Below, piece after piece: positions 1-7,340 of a stretch of 34,241 nt of DNA. A model generated the notes under the pieces. It had not been told where the DNA came from and made no database searches. It saw nothing but the letters and a program-made list of their open reading frames with translations. This DNA is from Phycisphaerae bacterium (GTDB taxonomy: Bacteria > Planctomycetota > Phycisphaerae > Sedimentisphaerales > Anaerobacaceae): assembly GCA_026386805.1 (NCBI GenBank), contig JAPLMX010000168.1, positions 1 to 34,241 on the forward strand, in the 5' to 3' direction. Made by a program: the position numbers and the translations under genes. Each line of letters begins with the position of its first letter. Position 1 is the first letter of the stretch.

Positions 1-273
1 TTTCTGGATCGCTGGTGCACGCGGGTGATGCGTTCTCGGATTGCGCCGATGCAGAAGGTGGCTCGGATGCTGCGGGGTCATCGCGAGCTGATCCTGAACT
101 GGTTTCGGGCGAAGAAGGCGTTTTCCAGCGGCGTGGTGGAAGGCTTGAACGGCAAGGCGAAAGTGACCACCAGAAAAGCCTACGGCTTCAAGACCTTCCC
201 AATGCTGGAATTGGCCCTGTATCACAATCTCGGGGCCTTACCGGAGCCCGTAGCGGCCCACAAATTTTTCTAA
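1..273 (+). CDS. ISL3-family transposase, C-terminal fragment (5' end outside window)
   Basis: The reading frame is open from base 1 to the stop at 271-273 and has no start inside the window. The encoded 90 residues resemble the end of DDE transposases of the ISL3 family. They include the NWFRAKKAFSSGVVEGLNGK stretch, which carries the last acidic catalytic residue, followed by KAYGFKTF and a run close to LALYHNLGALPEP. These enzymes cut and paste their insertion sequence. The start lies beyond the left edge, so completeness cannot be judged. I could not identify the terminal inverted repeat after the stop. Family assignment is from recalled similarity. Confidence 0.85.
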   Translation, partial: FLDRWCTRVMRSRIAPMQKVARMLRGHRELILNWFRAKKAFSSGVVEGLNGKAKVTTRKAYGFKTFPMLELALYHNLGALPEPVAAHKFF

Positions 274-299
274 CGAGGCATTTTTAAGGAGACCTGTTC

Positions 300-722
300 A
301 TGGAACACCCCGATATCAGGCTGGAAATCGAGATGAAATACGAGCCGGAATTCGACGGCTATGTGCCCCACGTCGCCGGCCTGGCGGATGATTCGCCGTA
401 TCGAGGCAAGATGTCCTTCGAGGAGTGCGTCGACGCCCTCACGTTTTTGACTGACTTCCTATCCAGCCACAACCTGCTCGACATCGAAGACCATCCGGAT
501 GACATGGACAAGGTCTCCGCGGGCCAGAGAAGTGACTGGTGTTCCTTCTCGCCTTCTTACGTTCTTACCTTCCTAATCTCGTCGTGTCAGGCGAGCTTCA
601 GCGCCTCCGCCACAGCCTGGATATGCTCCGGACTGGTGCCGCAGCAACCGCCGAGGACATGGATGCCCGCTTGGCGAATCTGGGCACAGGCGGCCGCGAA
701 TTCCTGCGGCGTGACTCTGTAG
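300..722 (+). CDS. Small hypothetical protein, C-terminal half doubtful
   Basis: An ATG at 300 follows an AAGGAGA ribosome site about 8 bases upstream, just after the ISL3 transposase fragment. The first 75 or so residues are acidic and soluble-looking (EIEMKYEPEFDGYVPHV, SHNLLDIEDHPDD) and look like real protein. After about residue 80 the translation becomes rich in Cys, Ser, Trp and Pro. It also runs 136 bases antiparallel into the end of the methyltransferase gene on the other strand, so the original 3' end may have been lost or shifted near 530. I do not recognise the family. No signal peptide or membrane segment is seen. Confidence 0.4.
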   Translation: MEHPDIRLEIEMKYEPEFDGYVPHVAGLADDSPYRGKMSFEECVDALTFLTDFLSSHNLLDIEDHPDDMDKVSAGQRSDWCSFSPSYVLTFLISSCQASFSASATAWICSGLVPQQPPRTWMPAWRIWAQAAANSCGVTL

Positions 723-1492
723 ACCGCCTGTCCATCCACCAATTCCGGCTTGCCACCGTTCGGCTCGGCGAAGACCTGGACCGCCCTTCCCGAAGATCGT
801 GCCACGGCTACGTAGGCTTTTGATAACTCGACGTACTCGTCGAGTGAGGCCGTGCCACAGTTGAAGCCGACAGCGTCAACGCCGAGTGAGATCATCTTCG
901 CTACGGCCGTCGGGACATCGACCCCCATCATCGTCCGAAAGCCGGCCCCGCCCTTGTCGAAGGACAGGGAGGCAAGGACAGGCAGACCGCCGCCGGCCGA
1001 TCGGGCGGCCTCGATCGCGACGGCAAGCTCATCGAGAGCCGTCATCGTCTCGATGATGAGCCCGTCCACGCCGCCCTCCCGCAGCCCCGTCACCTGCTCG
1101 GCGAACGCCTCCCGGACCTGCTCGGCCCGCAGCGTCCCCAGGGGCTCCAGGAAATCGCCCGTCGGCCCGATGTCCCCGAGCACGTACCGCTTGCCCCCCG
1201 CCGCCTTTCTGGCGACCCGGGCGCCGGCCTTGCTGATCTCGAACGCCTTGTCGGCGTAGCCATGCCGGGCCAGCGCGTAGCGATTGGCGCCAAACGTATT
1301 CGTCAGGACCGCATCGCTACCCGCATCGAAGTAGGCACGATGGATCTCCATCACCATGTCCGGCGCTTCGACGCAAAGCCAATCGTTGCACTTGCCCGGC
1401 TCGGCTCCGCGGGCAAAGAGCTGCGTGCCCATCGCCCCGTCCAGCAGAAACAGGTCTTCTTGAATCCTCGCGCGCAAATCCCGTCCCGTCAT
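587..1492 (-). CDS. Homocysteine S-methyltransferase family protein
   Basis: This 301-aa protein matches the homocysteine S-methyltransferase (BHMT/MetH N-terminal) TIM-barrel family. These enzymes move a methyl group to homocysteine to give methionine through a Zn-activated thiolate. Visible signatures are DGAMGTQLFARG at about 17-28, LTNTFGANRYAL at 63-74, GFNCG near 210 and the C-terminal GGCCGTSPEH. The last two supply the three zinc-binding cysteines of the family. The length fits a stand-alone BHMT-like enzyme; no folate, B12 or activation modules of full MetH follow. The start ATG has a GGGAG site upstream and lies only 9 bases after the lipoprotein gene, so it is probably the last gene of a three-gene operon. 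The methyl donor cannot be told from the sequence. Confidence 0.88.
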   Translation of the reverse strand: MTGRDLRARIQEDLFLLDGAMGTQLFARGAEPGKCNDWLCVEAPDMVMEIHRAYFDAGSDAVLTNTFGANRYALARHGYADKAFEISKAGARVARKAAGGKRYVLGDIGPTGDFLEPLGTLRAEQVREAFAEQVTGLREGGVDGLIIETMTALDELAVAIEAARSAGGGLPVLASLSFDKGGAGFRTMMGVDVPTAVAKMISLGVDAVGFNCGTASLDEYVELSKAYVAVARSSGRAVQVFAEPNGGKPELVDGQAVYRVTPQEFAAACAQIRQAGIHVLGGCCGTSPEHIQAVAEALKLA

Positions 1493-1501
1493 GTTTCTCC
1501 C

Positions 1502-2491
1502 CTACGGTTCCGGCACCCACCGGCCTTCTTCGTAATGATAGATGTGTTCAAACCGGTCGGCAGACGGCGGGCGGAAAAAAGCCTGCCGCTGCTTCTCCTT
1601 GAACTGTATCGTCTTCACGGAATTGAGGCTCAGTGAGAGAGAATCCTTTCGTCCGCCCGGTCCGGTAGAGACGATATCGATCCGGGTCGGCACCGCAAAG
1701 CCCTCCACTACCGGCTGGTACTCTTCAAGCTGCGCGACGGCCGCTACCTTGCCGTGCCCGTCGGAATACTCCACCTTGCGAACGGAATAGTCGCACGCAT
1801 AGACATAGACCCGTTTGACCGTGCGGCCGGCCTCATCACGCCGGGTCAGTACGTCGTAAGGTCCCTCATTCTTGAGCGTCCACACTGCCGCATTCAACGT
1901 GGCAGCCGGCTCGATCACGACCCCCAGGGCTTCGAGGATGCCCCGCGGACTCATCGTCAGTCCCTCGGAATCGCCGACGTCCTGCCACTGGCCAAGGTAG
2001 TAGCTGCTGATCTCCCTGGGGCGCAGGGTCAGCCAGAACTCTCTTTCATTCGAGCCCATAATCACCGCCTTGGGATCGACGGCGACGCTGCCCTGGAGGT
2101 AGATATCCGCCGGCGGGTCGAACAGCAATTCCATAGGCAAGCCGTGCTTCTCGGCCTTCTTCTTGTTCGGCACATGGTACGTGAGAACAGCGTGACCATT
2201 CGCCCGCAAGCCCACGGCGTGCTCCGCCCGCGACGACAGCGTCTGCAAGGCCTCAGCCACCGTCGCCTTGCCCGGACAGACCTGCAACTTCTGTGGTTGC
2301 GTCGCGCAGCCGCCAGCCAACAGAATTCCCAGGCCAGCCACGCAAAGAGCGGAAATTCGAAACAAATCCGAAATCCGAAGGCTCCCAGGACCGAAACGCC
2401 GTCGCCAGCCCTGGTCCCGTTTCGGATTTTGGCTTTCGGTCCTTCGTGCTCGTTTCGGATTTCGGATTTCGGATTTCGGATTTGGCCTCAT
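1502..2491 (-). CDS. Lipoprotein of unknown function, possibly LolA-like; true start uncertain
   Basis: The frame gives 329 residues, but the first 45 or so are encoded by a palindromic repeat and read as KSEIRNPK-type peptide. A lipobox LLAGGC follows at about 57-62. A TTG at 2363-2365 would begin MFRISALCVAGLGILLAGGC, a well-formed lipoprotein signal of about 20 residues, so the mature protein is probably lipidated at that Cys. Against this, the ATG at 2491 overlaps the previous stop as ATGA, which suggests translational coupling, and the TTG has no well-spaced ribosome site. The rest is a beta-rich, 'outer-membrane lipoprotein-sorting' style sequence (VYVYACDYSVRKVEYSD, FAVPTRIDIV). The LolA/DUF4292-like assignment is an inference from this pattern. 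Confidence 0.7.
   Translation of the reverse strand: MRPNPKSEIRNPKRARRTESQNPKRDQGWRRRFGPGSLRISDLFRISALCVAGLGILLAGGCATQPQKLQVCPGKATVAEALQTLSSRAEHAVGLRANGHAVLTYHVPNKKKAEKHGLPMELLFDPPADIYLQGSVAVDPKAVIMGSNEREFWLTLRPREISSYYLGQWQDVGDSEGLTMSPRGILEALGVVIEPAATLNAAVWTLKNEGPYDVLTRRDEAGRTVKRVYVYACDYSVRKVEYSDGHGKVAAVAQLEEYQPVVEGFAVPTRIDIVSTGPGGRKDSLSLSLNSVKTIQFKEKQRQAFFRPPSADRFEHIYHYEEGRWVPEP
2361..2485. repeat. Nested inverted repeat built on TTCGGAT / ATCCGAA units
   Basis: Four tandem copies of TTCGGAT occupy 2454-2481. Two inverted copies, ATCCGAA, lie at 2366-2379. Inside these, GGACCGAAA at 2388-2396 is mirrored by TTTCGGTCC at 2434-2442, so the element is a two-layer palindrome that can form a long stem-loop. 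It lies at the start of the lipoprotein gene and in translation yields KSEIRNPK on one arm and RISDLFRIS on the other. Similar repeats are common in planctomycete genomes (recalled). Its mobility is inferred. Confidence 0.8.
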
Positions 2492-2976
2492 AGGTCCGCC
2501 TGGAGAATTTGCCCGATTTGGGACGTGAGAGTCTCGATCTGGTCCTCATCGAGGTGGGGATTGACCACCTCGACCAGGTCCCTGTCCCCTGCCACACGCA
2601 GGCACCAGATCTCGCGATCGGCGTCCGTCTTCGTCGAATCGTACTTCAGCCGGCGCTTGCGCATGAGCACCAGGGCCAGCACGAAGCGAAAGCTCACCTT
2701 CTCGGCCTCCGTCTCGTTGGCCAGCCGCTCGAAGAAGGCCATCAGCATGTCGTCGCTGACAAAGAGCTGTCTCTTCTCGTTCGGCACCGCCAGCTTCGTC
2801 TTCCAGAAGCAGAACACCGGCGGCTTCTCGCGTTCCCAGTACTCGCCGCTGAAATCACGTCGCTGTAGCCCCTGCTCGGTTTCTACGAGGGCACCGTAAT
2901 AATCCTCGCCGGACTCGATCTTCTTGCCGCTTCCACTGCACTGCCCCAGCGGTCTATTGATTTCCCAATCAGCCAT
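2488..2976 (-). CDS. Conserved planctomycete protein, 162 aa, function unknown
   Basis: The protein begins MADWEINRPLGQCSGSGKKI and continues as a soluble sequence with the conserved-looking blocks EYWEREKPPVFCFWK, LFVSDDMLMAFFERL and FRFVLALVLMRKRRLKYD. I recall close homologues in planctomycete genomes but no assigned function. The N-terminal CSGSGK resembles one half of a zinc-knuckle-like turn, but no second Cys pair follows, so metal binding is not supported. The start has a good AAGGAG site 4 bases upstream. The stop overlaps the ATG of the following lipoprotein frame by 4 bases (ATGA), which suggests coupled translation with the lipoprotein and the methyltransferase downstream. Confidence 0.8.
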   Translation of the reverse strand: MADWEINRPLGQCSGSGKKIESGEDYYGALVETEQGLQRRDFSGEYWEREKPPVFCFWKTKLAVPNEKRQLFVSDDMLMAFFERLANETEAEKVSFRFVLALVLMRKRRLKYDSTKTDADREIWCLRVAGDRDLVEVVNPHLDEDQIETLTSQIGQILQADL

Positions 2977-3088
2977 AGGCTCCTTGCCTCGCTGTCAGCT
3001 ATCCGTATTCTTACAATCCATACCTCGACTGTTCTGCACAAGAATACCAGAGGGGGGCATGTTCTGGCAAGGTGTCAGACGGATGCTT

Positions 3089-6000
3089 TTATGGACCCGG
3101 CCGGCCCGGCGAACCGCCGGCCTGGGCGCTGGGCTGCCAGGCGGCTTTGTCGTTGAGGCTGTTCGCATCCGTTGTCTTGGGGTCCTTGACCGTCAGGGAG
3201 AAGCCCTGGCCGTCGGTGGTTTTGAACCACTTGTCGGCATACACGAAGCTCTGAATGGCCGCACCGGCCGCATCCACCAACTCGACGCGCTCACCGCCAT
3301 TGCTCAGACTGCCGGCATACTGCCCAACGACGGGCAGCTTGGAGCCGTACTTGGCCCCGAAGGCGGCGAGATCCTTGACGACAAGACAATAGCCGCCAGC
3401 GGGCAGATCGAAACTGGGGAAGGTGTAGTCGATCCCCTTCATGAACTGGACCAGATTGAGGTTGATGCTCTGATTGGCGATATTGGTCAGCTCGACGTAC
3501 TCGGTGTTGGGATCGTTAGGATTGCCGGTATCGAGCGGATGGTACATCAGCTCGCTGATTCGCAGGCTCTGGGCCACCGACCCGACCGCAAAGACCGCCT
3601 CGTTCAGGACACTCCAGGTCGTGCCGCTCAGGACGCGGGCCTTGACCAGTGTGCTCTTGGAAAGCGTGATTGGTCCGGTGTACCGGACCGCCGACGCTGA
3701 GACGCCGCTGGACGTGGCGCCGCCCGCCGCTGCTTTGGTGGCAGACAACTCGACCGAGTTCAGGAAATCGGAGCTTGTGGTCGAGTCATTCAAGGCTTGA
3801 ATCGCCAGCAGATTCATGCCCGTATGCGTATGGAGACCGCTGATGCGACTACTGATGTCGAAGGTCTCGAAGTTCACGGCGTCTGCATCGGGACGACTGG
3901 CGGAGGAAGCTGAATTCCACATCGGCGTCCCCGTGAACAACGCTCGCTGAACTTCGACGCCGTTGAGATAGGCGACGAACCCGTCATCATACCGCGCCTT
4001 CAGCAACAGAGAGCTCAGACCCTGTAGGGCATCCGCAGTGACAGTGAACGGAATCCGGATATAGCAACTCGCGACCTTGCCGTACATTTTGCTCCCGACA
4101 TCAATCTGGAAGAGCGTCTGGTAGCCGGTGCTTCGCTCGTAGCCGACGCCGCCGGAGCCGCTTTGCCAGGCAGCATCATTGAACGCCGCGTCCGACCGCC
4201 ACGCATCGTTCACCGCTGCCGTCGGCACCAGCACCCGCTTGGGAGCATTCTCCGCCACAAGCACCGTTGCGGAAGTGGAGGCGGGTGTTGTTCCTGGAAT
4301 GCGAGGGTCCGTGCCGTCCAGCGTGTAGTAGATCGTGCCGGAGGAAGAGCTCATCTGGAGGCTAAAGGCGGTGGCGACGTACCCGCCATGCGTGTTCATG
4401 GTCGGCGGATCGACGTTCGGCCACCAGCCTTGCGACTTGAACTGGTTGAAGACAACGCCGGTTCGCGAGGGGAAATAGTTGGCGACCACTCCCTTGATGT
4501 CGGGCAGCCAGTCATCGTCTTTCGTGCGGGGCTTGGTGCGTTTGGAGTCGCCCCAGCGGGCGGACTCGGCAATGATGGCCATCTCAACCTGATGGACACG
4601 GGCCATAAAGCGATCGGTGCACGCCTTGGGCGTCAGCACGCCCGCGTTGAAAAAATACTTGTAGACCCGGTCGGCGAAGCGCATCTGATACTCGGGATGG
4701 ACCATCAGGTGCGTGTGCATCCACAGCGGGTTCGACTGGTTGAAACTGCTGCCCACGGCGACCGTCGTCGTGGCGAACAGGCGGGACTCCTGCAGATCGT
4801 AGAGCGAGTGCTCCGCGTCGTGCCGGAAGAACTTGAAGCCATCCGGGTTGACGCGATTGTAGATTGCATAGAAGTTGTTGGCCACACGAGCCCAGGCGCT
4901 GACGGGGCCATCCGGGTCGCCCACGTAGTAGGTGCAAAGCATGTAGTCGATGAGATTGTCCACGTCGAGCAGCTTGGGGTAGCTGGGATTGCGGGTGCCA
5001 TCGGGGTTCAGGCCCTGGACGCGGTAGTAGGTTGCGTCGTTGCCAAAGCCTGATCCGGCCGCATTCCACAGCAGACGCCAGTTGTCCAGCGTGCCGTCGG
5101 TGGCCTCGATGTCGTAGCCGCCGTTGCCGGCCTTGGACTTGACCACGTCGTAGTCTTCCTTGCTGCCCCCGAAGTAAGAGGCGGCGTAGGATGACTCCGC
5201 CCGTTCCTGGGTCTGGTAAAGCCCCCAATACTGTCCATTGATGTACAGATGATAGTAGCGGCTCCGGGTGTAGGGCCGGCCCATGTCGCGCTGCGTGTCG
5301 CGGGAGAACACCTCGCGCACGAAGGTATCGTGGCTGTTGCTGTTGCCGCCTTCGTAGCTCCACGAGTAGTTCTGGCTGGTCCGCAGATCGACGCCATCAA
5401 ACTCAGCGATGCCCTCGGTTCCAAAGAGGGGGTACTTGAGCGTCGCGTCGCCATACTCCGGCCCGAAGAACAGGCGAAAGGCGTGCTTAGGATTGCCACC
5501 GCTGCGGCTGTAGCCACCGCGAATCCGCAGTCCCGCGTCGATCTGGAAGCCTTCCGTGCCGTCCGGATAGATCAGCTCGGCCGACACGGGGCGCTCCCAC
5601 GCCTGGCCCTGGCTGCGGGCATTGACATAGATGCCCGTCTGGGGATCGAAAAGGTTCGCCAGGTCCGTCACCAGCGAGATGGACGGGATAGCCAGCAAAG
5701 CGTCGTCCATCAGGTTCTTGTATCGGGCATCATTGACCACGTCCGGGTCCATGCCATAGTCGATGGTCTGACCGTTGACGCCGCTGGAAGGCCAGCCGGA
5801 ATCGGGTTTGGCCCCGGTCGGCGATTGCGTGATGACATCCGCCACGAACAGGTACGTGCTCGTCTCGGTGGGCGAGGGATACCAGCCGGCCTTGATCGCC
5901 ATCGCCCGCAGACATGTCGTCCTGCTGATGCGGATCGGCCCCGCGTAGACGCCGGCAGTCGTACCCGGCCTGACGCCGGCCAACTGATAAGGCGACGAGC

Positions 6001-6664
6001 CATCCGTGCTGTAGTAGATCGTCGCGCCGTCGGTCGGACACGTGATGGAGACTACGATTTCGCCAGTGTAGAACCCATGCGGCGAACTGAATTGCGGCTT
6101 CTCGACAAAGCCCTGATAGGCGCGGATGTTCTGCATGCCGGGCGTCGGAAAGGCGAGCGGAGACCAAGTGTCAACGGCATCGGGGAGCCGGCCGTAGGAG
6201 ATGTCCGTCCTCTGGGCGTCGAAACTGACGCTATCGATCAGAGTCACGCCGTCCGAGTCGAAAAGGGAAACACTGTCGCCGCCGGCACTGAGCTTGAAAG
6301 CCGCGTGGAGACCAGCGTCCGCCACCTCGTTGTCGGCCCACACCAGCAGATACCCATGAGCCGGGATCGTCGTCAGTGCGGAGTTGTTCTTCGGGAACCG
6401 CCATTTCATCGGTTCGGCCGGATCGTCCGTAAGGTACATGCCGCCCAGGTTGACTGGGGCATCGCCCCGATTGTACAACTCGATCCAGTCATCATACTCG
6501 CCTTGCGGATCGGTCACGTTGTGGCCGTTTGACGCGAGCACCTCGTTGATCACCACCGCGACAGCCCCGGCCTGTGCATCCGCCCTGGGACAGGTAGTCA
6601 CAACGCCGACGGCGACACAGACCGCCATCGCAGCAAAGACCCCGGACCTGAAAGACGTGCTCAC
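3089..6664 (-). CDS. Giant secreted lamin-tail / CotH-kinase / chitobiase-C-domain protein (paralogue 1)
   Basis: This is a 1191-aa exported protein starting at GTG with an AGGGAGGA site upstream. A Sec signal covers about 1-31. A first lamin-tail domain follows (VINEVLASNG, DDWIELYNRG, GMYLTDDP; roughly 35-165). Next is a chitobiase C-terminal-like module (ATIYYSTDGSSP, near 210-225) and a CotH-type region at about 320-640 (LRIRGGYSR, YHLYINGQYWGLYQ, FFRHDAEHSL). A second chitobiase-like turn is IYYTLDGTDPR, followed by a galactose-binding-like stretch (GGVGYERSTGYQTLF, DDGFVAYLNGVEV). A second lamin-tail domain lies at about 1020-1140 (ISELMYHPLDTGNPNDPNTE). CotH-fold proteins include protein kinases of spore coats; activity here is not shown. 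A 1162-aa paralogue lies at 28210-31698. Confidence 0.88.
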   Translation of the reverse strand: MSTSFRSGVFAAMAVCVAVGVVTTCPRADAQAGAVAVVINEVLASNGHNVTDPQGEYDDWIELYNRGDAPVNLGGMYLTDDPAEPMKWRFPKNNSALTTIPAHGYLLVWADNEVADAGLHAAFKLSAGGDSVSLFDSDGVTLIDSVSFDAQRTDISYGRLPDAVDTWSPLAFPTPGMQNIRAYQGFVEKPQFSSPHGFYTGEIVVSITCPTDGATIYYSTDGSSPYQLAGVRPGTTAGVYAGPIRISRTTCLRAMAIKAGWYPSPTETSTYLFVADVITQSPTGAKPDSGWPSSGVNGQTIDYGMDPDVVNDARYKNLMDDALLAIPSISLVTDLANLFDPQTGIYVNARSQGQAWERPVSAELIYPDGTEGFQIDAGLRIRGGYSRSGGNPKHAFRLFFGPEYGDATLKYPLFGTEGIAEFDGVDLRTSQNYSWSYEGGNSNSHDTFVREVFSRDTQRDMGRPYTRSRYYHLYINGQYWGLYQTQERAESSYAASYFGGSKEDYDVVKSKAGNGGYDIEATDGTLDNWRLLWNAAGSGFGNDATYYRVQGLNPDGTRNPSYPKLLDVDNLIDYMLCTYYVGDPDGPVSAWARVANNFYAIYNRVNPDGFKFFRHDAEHSLYDLQESRLFATTTVAVGSSFNQSNPLWMHTHLMVHPEYQMRFADRVYKYFFNAGVLTPKACTDRFMARVHQVEMAIIAESARWGDSKRTKPRTKDDDWLPDIKGVVANYFPSRTGVVFNQFKSQGWWPNVDPPTMNTHGGYVATAFSLQMSSSSGTIYYTLDGTDPRIPGTTPASTSATVLVAENAPKRVLVPTAAVNDAWRSDAAFNDAAWQSGSGGVGYERSTGYQTLFQIDVGSKMYGKVASCYIRIPFTVTADALQGLSSLLLKARYDDGFVAYLNGVEVQRALFTGTPMWNSASSASRPDADAVNFETFDISSRISGLHTHTGMNLLAIQALNDSTTSSDFLNSVELSATKAAAGGATSSGVSASAVRYTGPITLSKSTLVKARVLSGTTWSVLNEAVFAVGSVAQSLRISELMYHPLDTGNPNDPNTEYVELTNIANQSINLNLVQFMKGIDYTFPSFDLPAGGYCLVVKDLAAFGAKYGSKLPVVGQYAGSLSNGGERVELVDAAGAAIQSFVYADKWFKTTDGQGFSLTVKDPKTTDANSLNDKAAWQPSAQAGGSPGRPGP

Positions 6665-6762
6665 TCATTCCTCCCTTGCTCGAAAGATCGAAACCGTCGC
6701 GGCCTTCCCGCTGGTCCTGAGGCGCTGTCGGGGGCCACCCTCCTAAGCACCGCATCCACCGT

Positions 6763-6792
6763 ATCTTAGCACAAACCTGCCAAACAGGTCAA
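6763..6792 (-). promoter_or_regulatory. Putative sigma-70 promoter of the LTD/CotH gene
   Basis: On the minus strand TTGACC (6787-6792) and TAAGAT (6763-6768) are separated by 18 bases, about 95 bases ahead of the GTG start at 6664. The layout resembles the TTGACA-N17-TAAGAT promoter at 10618-10646. Confidence 0.45.
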
Positions 6793-6828
6793 GTCTTATA
6801 CCAAGTCCCGTAACACGTGGCTATCTTT

Positions 6829-7248
6829 TCAAGGCTCGTTGCTGTCCCTCGGCGGGTCATCGAATTGGAGCCAGGGACGGATCTCCTCGACGATGGCGGG
6901 TCCGATCCCCTTGATCTGCCGGAGATCGTCGGCCGTTTTGAAGGCAGGCGGCCGCCCTGCCTGTGAGCCGGCTCGTTCGCGATGAGCCGCGATTGCCCTC
7001 GCCCGAGCGACGCCGACTTGCGGCAGCCTCATCAGGCTGGCCACGGGGGCCTCGTTCGGATTGATCCGCTCATTCCAGTGAACTGAGGTTGGACTCTGAG
7101 AACGCTGGAGCATTCCCGCCGCAAAACCCAGCGACAGCGTGAGACAAACACCCACCGCCACGAGGAAAGCCACGGATTGGGCGGCCCGCAGCGTGGCATC
7201 ACGCCCCGCCTGCATAGGATCTGCCTCTCGCTCTGCCATAGAACACAC
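6829..7248 (-). CDS. ComEA-like helix-hairpin-helix membrane protein
   Basis: The 139-aa protein has one membrane segment (AAQSVAFLVAVGVCLTLSLGF, about 22-42). A short linker leads to NPNEAPVASLMRLPQVGVARARAIAAHR and ending in a helix-hairpin-helix element (FKTADDLRQIKGIGPAIVEEI). This is the layout of ComEA-type DNA-binding proteins, in which the paired hairpins hold DNA outside the cytoplasmic membrane. The frame begins at GTG 7248; an internal ATG at 7239 (MAERE) is an equally good start. It lies between the GH10-like gene and the giant CotH gene. No other competence gene is visible, so a role in DNA uptake is only a family-level guess. Confidence 0.82.
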   Translation of the reverse strand: MCSMAEREADPMQAGRDATLRAAQSVAFLVAVGVCLTLSLGFAAGMLQRSQSPTSVHWNERINPNEAPVASLMRLPQVGVARARAIAAHRERAGSQAGRPPAFKTADDLRQIKGIGPAIVEEIRPWLQFDDPPRDSNEP

Positions 7249-7340
7249 CGTAGACTGCGTAGAAAACAGGAGGGTGGGAACGCAAGAGAGAAGGACGTTC
7301 TGACCTTCTTTCCTTGCCTACCTGCTTACCTTCCTTCTCT

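Noticed and set aside
5249-6532. 427-codon open frame on the plus strand
   Set aside because: Antisense to the giant CotH gene, with no ribosome site and a shadow-like composition.
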